Assembly: GCF_001307295.1 (NCBI RefSeq)
Contig: NZ_CP012700.1
Coordinates: forward strand, 2,669,001 to 2,733,000
Source of the DNA: Sphingopyxis macrogoltabida
GTDB lineage: Bacteria; Pseudomonadota; Alphaproteobacteria; Sphingomonadales; Sphingomonadaceae
Direction: 5' to 3'
Length of the DNA stretch: 64,000 nucleotides
Shown piece after piece: positions 61,218 to 64,000 of this stretch. The notes beneath the pieces are model-generated. The model saw nothing but the letters and a program-made list of their open reading frames with translations. It did no database searches and was not told where the DNA came from. Position 1 is the stretch's first letter. Each line of letters opens with the position of its first letter. A program made the position numbers and the translations under genes.

Positions 61218-61906
61218 TGCGTGATACGAGCCTGCCAAGGGGAGATCGCAGTTTCACTCCGGCCCTGGGCAAGGTTTGGCTCACGCCGGTATACGATGCA
61301 GCGATCGCGCTGTTGACCCGCGAGCATGTCTGGCGCGACGCCGCGGTCCGCGCCGCCGACCTCAAGCCCTTCGACAAGGTGATCGATGTCGGCAGCGGAA
61401 CCGGCACCCTTCTGCGTCAGATGATGTCGAGCTGCCCGCCTGCTGAATACCTCGGTGTCGAACCAGACCCTGACGTCTTAGCAATCGCCGAGCGCAAATG
61501 CGGCAGCGTCTCTCACATGATCCAGTGGCACAATGGCTTTCTTGACACCCTCGACCTCGGTCGGGGTTGGCAACCGAACAAGATCATAAGCAGCCTCGTT
61601 CTTCACCAAGTCTCCCCTGAGCAGAAGCGCGCAATCCTCGAACAAATCTCGGCGTTGCTAACGCCTGGCGGCATGGTGTTGATCGCCGACTATATGCGTC
61701 AGGAACCGCCGCTGATGCGTCGGCTTTTCAGAATGACCGTCCAACAGCTCGACGGGATCGAGGATACCCAGCCCAATGCGGACGGGCTCATCGAAGAACA
61801 TCTGCAAGAAATCTTCGAGGACGCTGAACGCCTGCGAGTTTTTCCCACCGCAACCGGGGCGATTTCGCTTTGGCGCGGATACACCAAGAAGGTCCCCGAC
61901 TCATGA
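61217..61906 (+). CDS. Class I SAM-dependent methyltransferase
   Basis: 229 residues. The SAM motif is VIDVGSGTGTLLRQM (residues ~54-68), with LGVEPDPDVLAIAERK as motif II and IISSLVLHQVSPEQKRAILEQI plus LIADYMRQEPP following, like UbiE/ArsM-type small-molecule methylases. The ATG overlaps the previous stop, and its own stop overlaps the DUF411 start, so three genes are coupled. The target is unknown. There are no ArsM cysteines, so arsenite methylation is not supported. Confidence 0.85.
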   Translation: MRDTSLPRGDRSFTPALGKVWLTPVYDAAIALLTREHVWRDAAVRAADLKPFDKVIDVGSGTGTLLRQMMSSCPPAEYLGVEPDPDVLAIAERKCGSVSHMIQWHNGFLDTLDLGRGWQPNKIISSLVLHQVSPEQKRAILEQISALLTPGGMVLIADYMRQEPPLMRRLFRMTVQQLDGIEDTQPNADGLIEEHLQEIFEDAERLRVFPTATGAISLWRGYTKKVPDS

Positions 61907-62367
61907 AAATCCGGTTTTTGGTCCTACCTAAAAGGTCGCTTGTGGCATCCGCATTGTTGTTGCTGGCAGCCTGCTCAAACGCTGCCCAGGCTGCGACCTA
62001 CACGATGTTCCGCGATCCCAATTGCGGTTGTTGCCTGAAATGGGCTGATCACGTCGAGCACAAAACGGATGCCGAGGTGACCTCGGTCGATACGACCGAA
62101 ATGGCACGGATCAAAACCGAGCGCGGCGTGCCGCAAGAGCTCTGGTCGTGCCACACGATGGAAATCGAGGGCTACATGATCGAGGGCCATGTACCGGCAG
62201 ATGCGATCGAACGATTGCTGCGCGAACGGCCGGAGGGCGTCACCGGGCTGGCCGTTCCCGGCATGCCCGTCGGCTCGCCCGGCATGGAATTCGAAAACCG
62301 GATTCAGCCATTCGATGTGATCGCCTTTGGACCTAGCGGCCAAAGCGTGTTCGCATCCTACCCCTGA
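61903..62367 (+). CDS. DUF411 metal-binding lipoprotein-like protein
   Basis: 154 residues with a signal sequence ending in a lipobox (ALLLLAAC) and the DUF411 core: FRDPNCGCCLKWADHV (CxCC copper-binding motif) and WSCHTMEIEGYMIEGHVPADAIERLL. DUF411 proteins occur in copper and silver resistance clusters and probably bind Cu(I) in the periplasm. The start MKIRF at 61903 overlaps the methyltransferase stop (ATGA). Confidence 0.88.
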   Translation: MKIRFLVLPKRSLVASALLLLAACSNAAQAATYTMFRDPNCGCCLKWADHVEHKTDAEVTSVDTTEMARIKTERGVPQELWSCHTMEIEGYMIEGHVPADAIERLLRERPEGVTGLAVPGMPVGSPGMEFENRIQPFDVIAFGPSGQSVFASYP

Positions 62368-62540
62368 AACTCAAACCCTATCGGAGAAACACGACGAGAT
62401 ATCTTACGGCGATAAAAATGACGAGCACGAGAGACGGCGGAGGAGGACAAGCCGCGAGCGGGTCACGATCATCACTGATGCGAAACGCCGCCAGGGTCCT
62501 TCCCCTCCAAATCCCCATGCCTTGGCGGCGTAACCGATAT

Positions 62541-62825
62541 CTATTTGGCCATCTTTTCGACCAATGCGACAAGTTCGGCGACTTTCTCCGACTGATCGGC
62601 CTTATCGTCCGAAGCGATCGCTTCTTCGATGCAATGTCGGGCGTGAATGTCGAGGACCTTGATACGCGCCTGCCGCGCCGCCGCTTCGAGCGCGATGATC
62701 TGCTGGAGAATATCCACACAATAGCGGTCTTCCTCCATCATTTTGACAATACCGCGAGCCTGCCCTTCGACACGTCGCATGCGGGTTATGGTGTTCGCAA
62801 ATTTGCTGCTTTTTTTGTCGCTCAT
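62541..62825 (-). CDS. csoR: CsoR-type copper-sensing repressor
   Basis: 94 residues, all-helical. C36, H61 and C65 are at the same positions as the Cu(I) ligands of Mycobacterium CsoR (C36, H61, C65), in RYCVDIL and DIHARHC. Apo-CsoR binds DNA; Cu(I) releases it. The start MSDKKSS at 62823-62825 has GGAG upstream. It is divergent from the DUF5676 and copper-ATPase genes, and a G/C-centred palindrome lies in the gap. The 170 bases after its stop (to DUF411) hold no supported gene. Confidence 0.92.
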   Translation of the reverse strand: MSDKKSSKFANTITRMRRVEGQARGIVKMMEEDRYCVDILQQIIALEAAARQARIKVLDIHARHCIEEAIASDDKADQSEKVAELVALVEKMAK

Positions 62826-62890
62826 GGTCGTTTCTCCGTTGGCCGAGACCAATCCCCCAAATCCTAGACGCTTGCAATCCTGCATCGCAA

Positions 62891-62912
62891 ATACTATACC
62901 CCCCTATAGTAT
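62891..62912. promoter_or_regulatory. CsoR/FrmR-type operator
   Basis: ATACTATA-CCCCCC-TATAGTAT: a perfect 8+8 bp inverted repeat around six C bases, the layout of CsoR/RcnR/FrmR sites. It lies 66 bases before csoR and 19 bases before DUF5676, overlapping the likely -10 region of the latter. Confidence 0.88.
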
Positions 62913-62931
62913 ATTTCAATTGGAGCTTATA

Positions 62932-63204
62932 ATGTCTGATACGCCTTTGAGAGCCTCGATCATGACTTGGGGATGGACGCTGAGCGTCTTCCTTCTCGCC
63001 AGCTACCTCATCTGCATTGGTTTTGGGTTGCTCGCCCCTGCGCAATTCCGCATGCACGAGGCCTGGGCGCCGTGGCTCCCTGGGTTTGAATGGCTCACGC
63101 TGACCGGTTTCATCGCCGGGGCGATCGGCAGCTTTCTTTACGGTTGGTACATCGCGGGGCTGGCCGTGCCGCTCTACCGCTTCTTCCGAGCTCGCAACCG
63201 ATAG
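62932..63204 (+). CDS. DUF5676 small membrane protein
   Basis: 90 residues with two membrane segments (MTWGWTLSVFLLASYLICIGFGL and TGFIAGAIGSFLYGWYIAGL, in parts). APWLPGFEWLT and YGWYIAGLAVPLYRFF match the DUF5676 pattern found beside copper ATPases. GGAG lies 8 bases upstream. It is probably transcribed with the ATPase under CsoR control. Confidence 0.82.
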   Translation: MSDTPLRASIMTWGWTLSVFLLASYLICIGFGLLAPAQFRMHEAWAPWLPGFEWLTLTGFIAGAIGSFLYGWYIAGLAVPLYRFFRARNR

Positions 63205-63265
63205 CACTGATTGCATCTCGCTATCCGCAAGCTCGGTAGCATCATATGAACGAACGGAGCCGATA

Positions 63266-64000
63266 ATGGACCACGCTCATTGCGCGCATCAACATGGTGA
63301 CACCGCGGCAGCTGACGACGGACGATACGACGCCGTTCCAGCGGACTATGAAGGCCCGGTTTACACCTGCCCGATGCACCCCCAGGTTCGCCAACCCAAA
63401 ATGGGTTCGTGTCCGCTTTGCGGCATGGGGCTCGAACTTGAATCGGCCGCTATGGTCGAAGAGGGCCCCAACCCCGAACTCGTCGACTTTACCAGAAGGT
63501 TCTGGATCGGCGCGGTGCTCACACTCCCACTGCTGGTGCTCACAATGGGGCCATTTCTGGGCTGGCCAGGAGTGCGCGACATTCTGGGCGAGCGCGCCAC
63601 CTTGTGGACCGAATTCGTCTTGGGAACCCCTGTTGTTCTGTGGTGCGGATGGCCGTTTCTTGAACGGGGTTGGAACTCGTTCAGGACTTGGAACCTCAAC
63701 ATGTTCTCGCTCATCGCGATGGGCGTCAGCGCGGCTTGGATATTCAGTGTTGCAGCGATTGTTGCTCCCGATATTTTTCCCGACGGCTTTCGCGATGCCG
63801 AAGGCCACGTGGGTGTCTATTTCGAAGCGGCAGCGGTCATCGTAACTCTGGTCCTGCTAGGCCAGGTGATGGAGCTGCGTGCCCGTGAAGGCACCGGCAA
63901 AGCCATTCGTGCGCTGCTCGATCTCGCTGCTAAGACAGCCCGTGTGATCAGGGACAATGGCACCGAGGATGAAATCCCGCTCGAAGAGGTCGTTGTCGGC
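63266..64000 (+). CDS. P1B-type copper-translocating ATPase, 5' part (cut by window end)
   Basis: The first 245 codons are present and the frame is open to base 64000. The N-terminus has a short His-rich piece (MDHAHCAHQHG) and a Cys/Met/His metal-binding domain (YTCPMHPQVRQPKMGSCPLCGMGLE, in parts) instead of a classical MTCxxC domain. The first membrane segments follow (FWIGAVLTLPLLVLTMGPF, ATLWTEFVLGTPVVLWCGWPF, MFSLIAMGVSAAWIFSV), then YFEAAAVIVTLVLLGQVMELRAR, the P1B hallmark before the actuator domain. The catalytic DKTG and CPC motifs lie beyond the window. With CsoR upstream, export of Cu(I) is the likely role. Confidence 0.93.
   Translation, partial: MDHAHCAHQHGDTAAADDGRYDAVPADYEGPVYTCPMHPQVRQPKMGSCPLCGMGLELESAAMVEEGPNPELVDFTRRFWIGAVLTLPLLVLTMGPFLGWPGVRDILGERATLWTEFVLGTPVVLWCGWPFLERGWNSFRTWNLNMFSLIAMGVSAAWIFSVAAIVAPDIFPDGFRDAEGHVGVYFEAAAVIVTLVLLGQVMELRAREGTGKAIRALLDLAAKTARVIRDNGTEDEIPLEEVVVG

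Noticed and set aside
61217..61906. Arsenite methyltransferase ArsM
   Set aside because: The conserved cysteines of ArsM are missing, and no ars genes are nearby.
62378..62540. Small hydrophobic open frame after csoR
   Set aside because: No family pattern and no clear start; not enough support to call a gene.

Overview
The window is high-GC DNA from a sphingomonad-type alphaproteobacterium (Sphingopyxis/Sphingomonas-like). This is inferred from the many TonB-dependent receptors (five complete ones), a ribosomal protein L9 with a long acidic tail, spinster-type MFS and S9/DUF885 peptidase genes, and general codon use. The species cannot be fixed from the sequence alone.

Bases 1-39,600 look like ordinary chromosome. 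In order they hold: the 5' end of the dcw cluster (mraZ, rsmH) behind cysK and two small membrane-protein genes; a putative zinc receptor with a Zur-like box; fabD-fabG; a peptidoglycan-recycling pair (LD-carboxypeptidase and an Mpl-type Mur ligase); the rpsF-rpsR-rplI operon; folE; two large TonB receptors; a peptide-utilisation locus (S9 peptidase, spinster MFS, DUF885 metallopeptidase, TonB receptor, TetR) whose promoters share an ATGCA-N4-TGCAT motif; an L-pipecolate oxidase / piperideine-6-carboxylate dehydrogenase pair with a LysR regulator; a second LysR gene divergent from an SDR gene; and a FecI-FecR-FecA type signalling set followed by two envelope proteins.

From about 39,960 to the end the content changes to heavy-metal resistance. 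The boundary carries a 17-bp copy of a tRNA 3' end, so the whole right part is probably a genomic island integrated at a tRNA gene that lies outside the window. It holds a Czc-type RND efflux operon (czcCBA) with a His-rich periplasmic protein, a DUF3703 + short CDF transporter pair divergent from a MerR regulator, a copper operon (copA multicopper oxidase, copB, an NTF2-like protein, a PepSY protein), a CnrY-CnrX-CnrH type ECF sigma module, a DUF2231 / methyltransferase / DUF411 operon, and a CsoR repressor divergent from DUF5676 and a P1B-type copper ATPase cut by the window end.

The island has been remodelled by two insertion sequences. An IS256-family element with a clear 8-bp target duplication breaks the PepSY gene. 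An IS1380-family element plus a foreign-looking cytochrome P450 gene and a truncated M20 amidohydrolase sits directly before the copA start codon, separating copA from the ECF sigma genes that it probably once followed.
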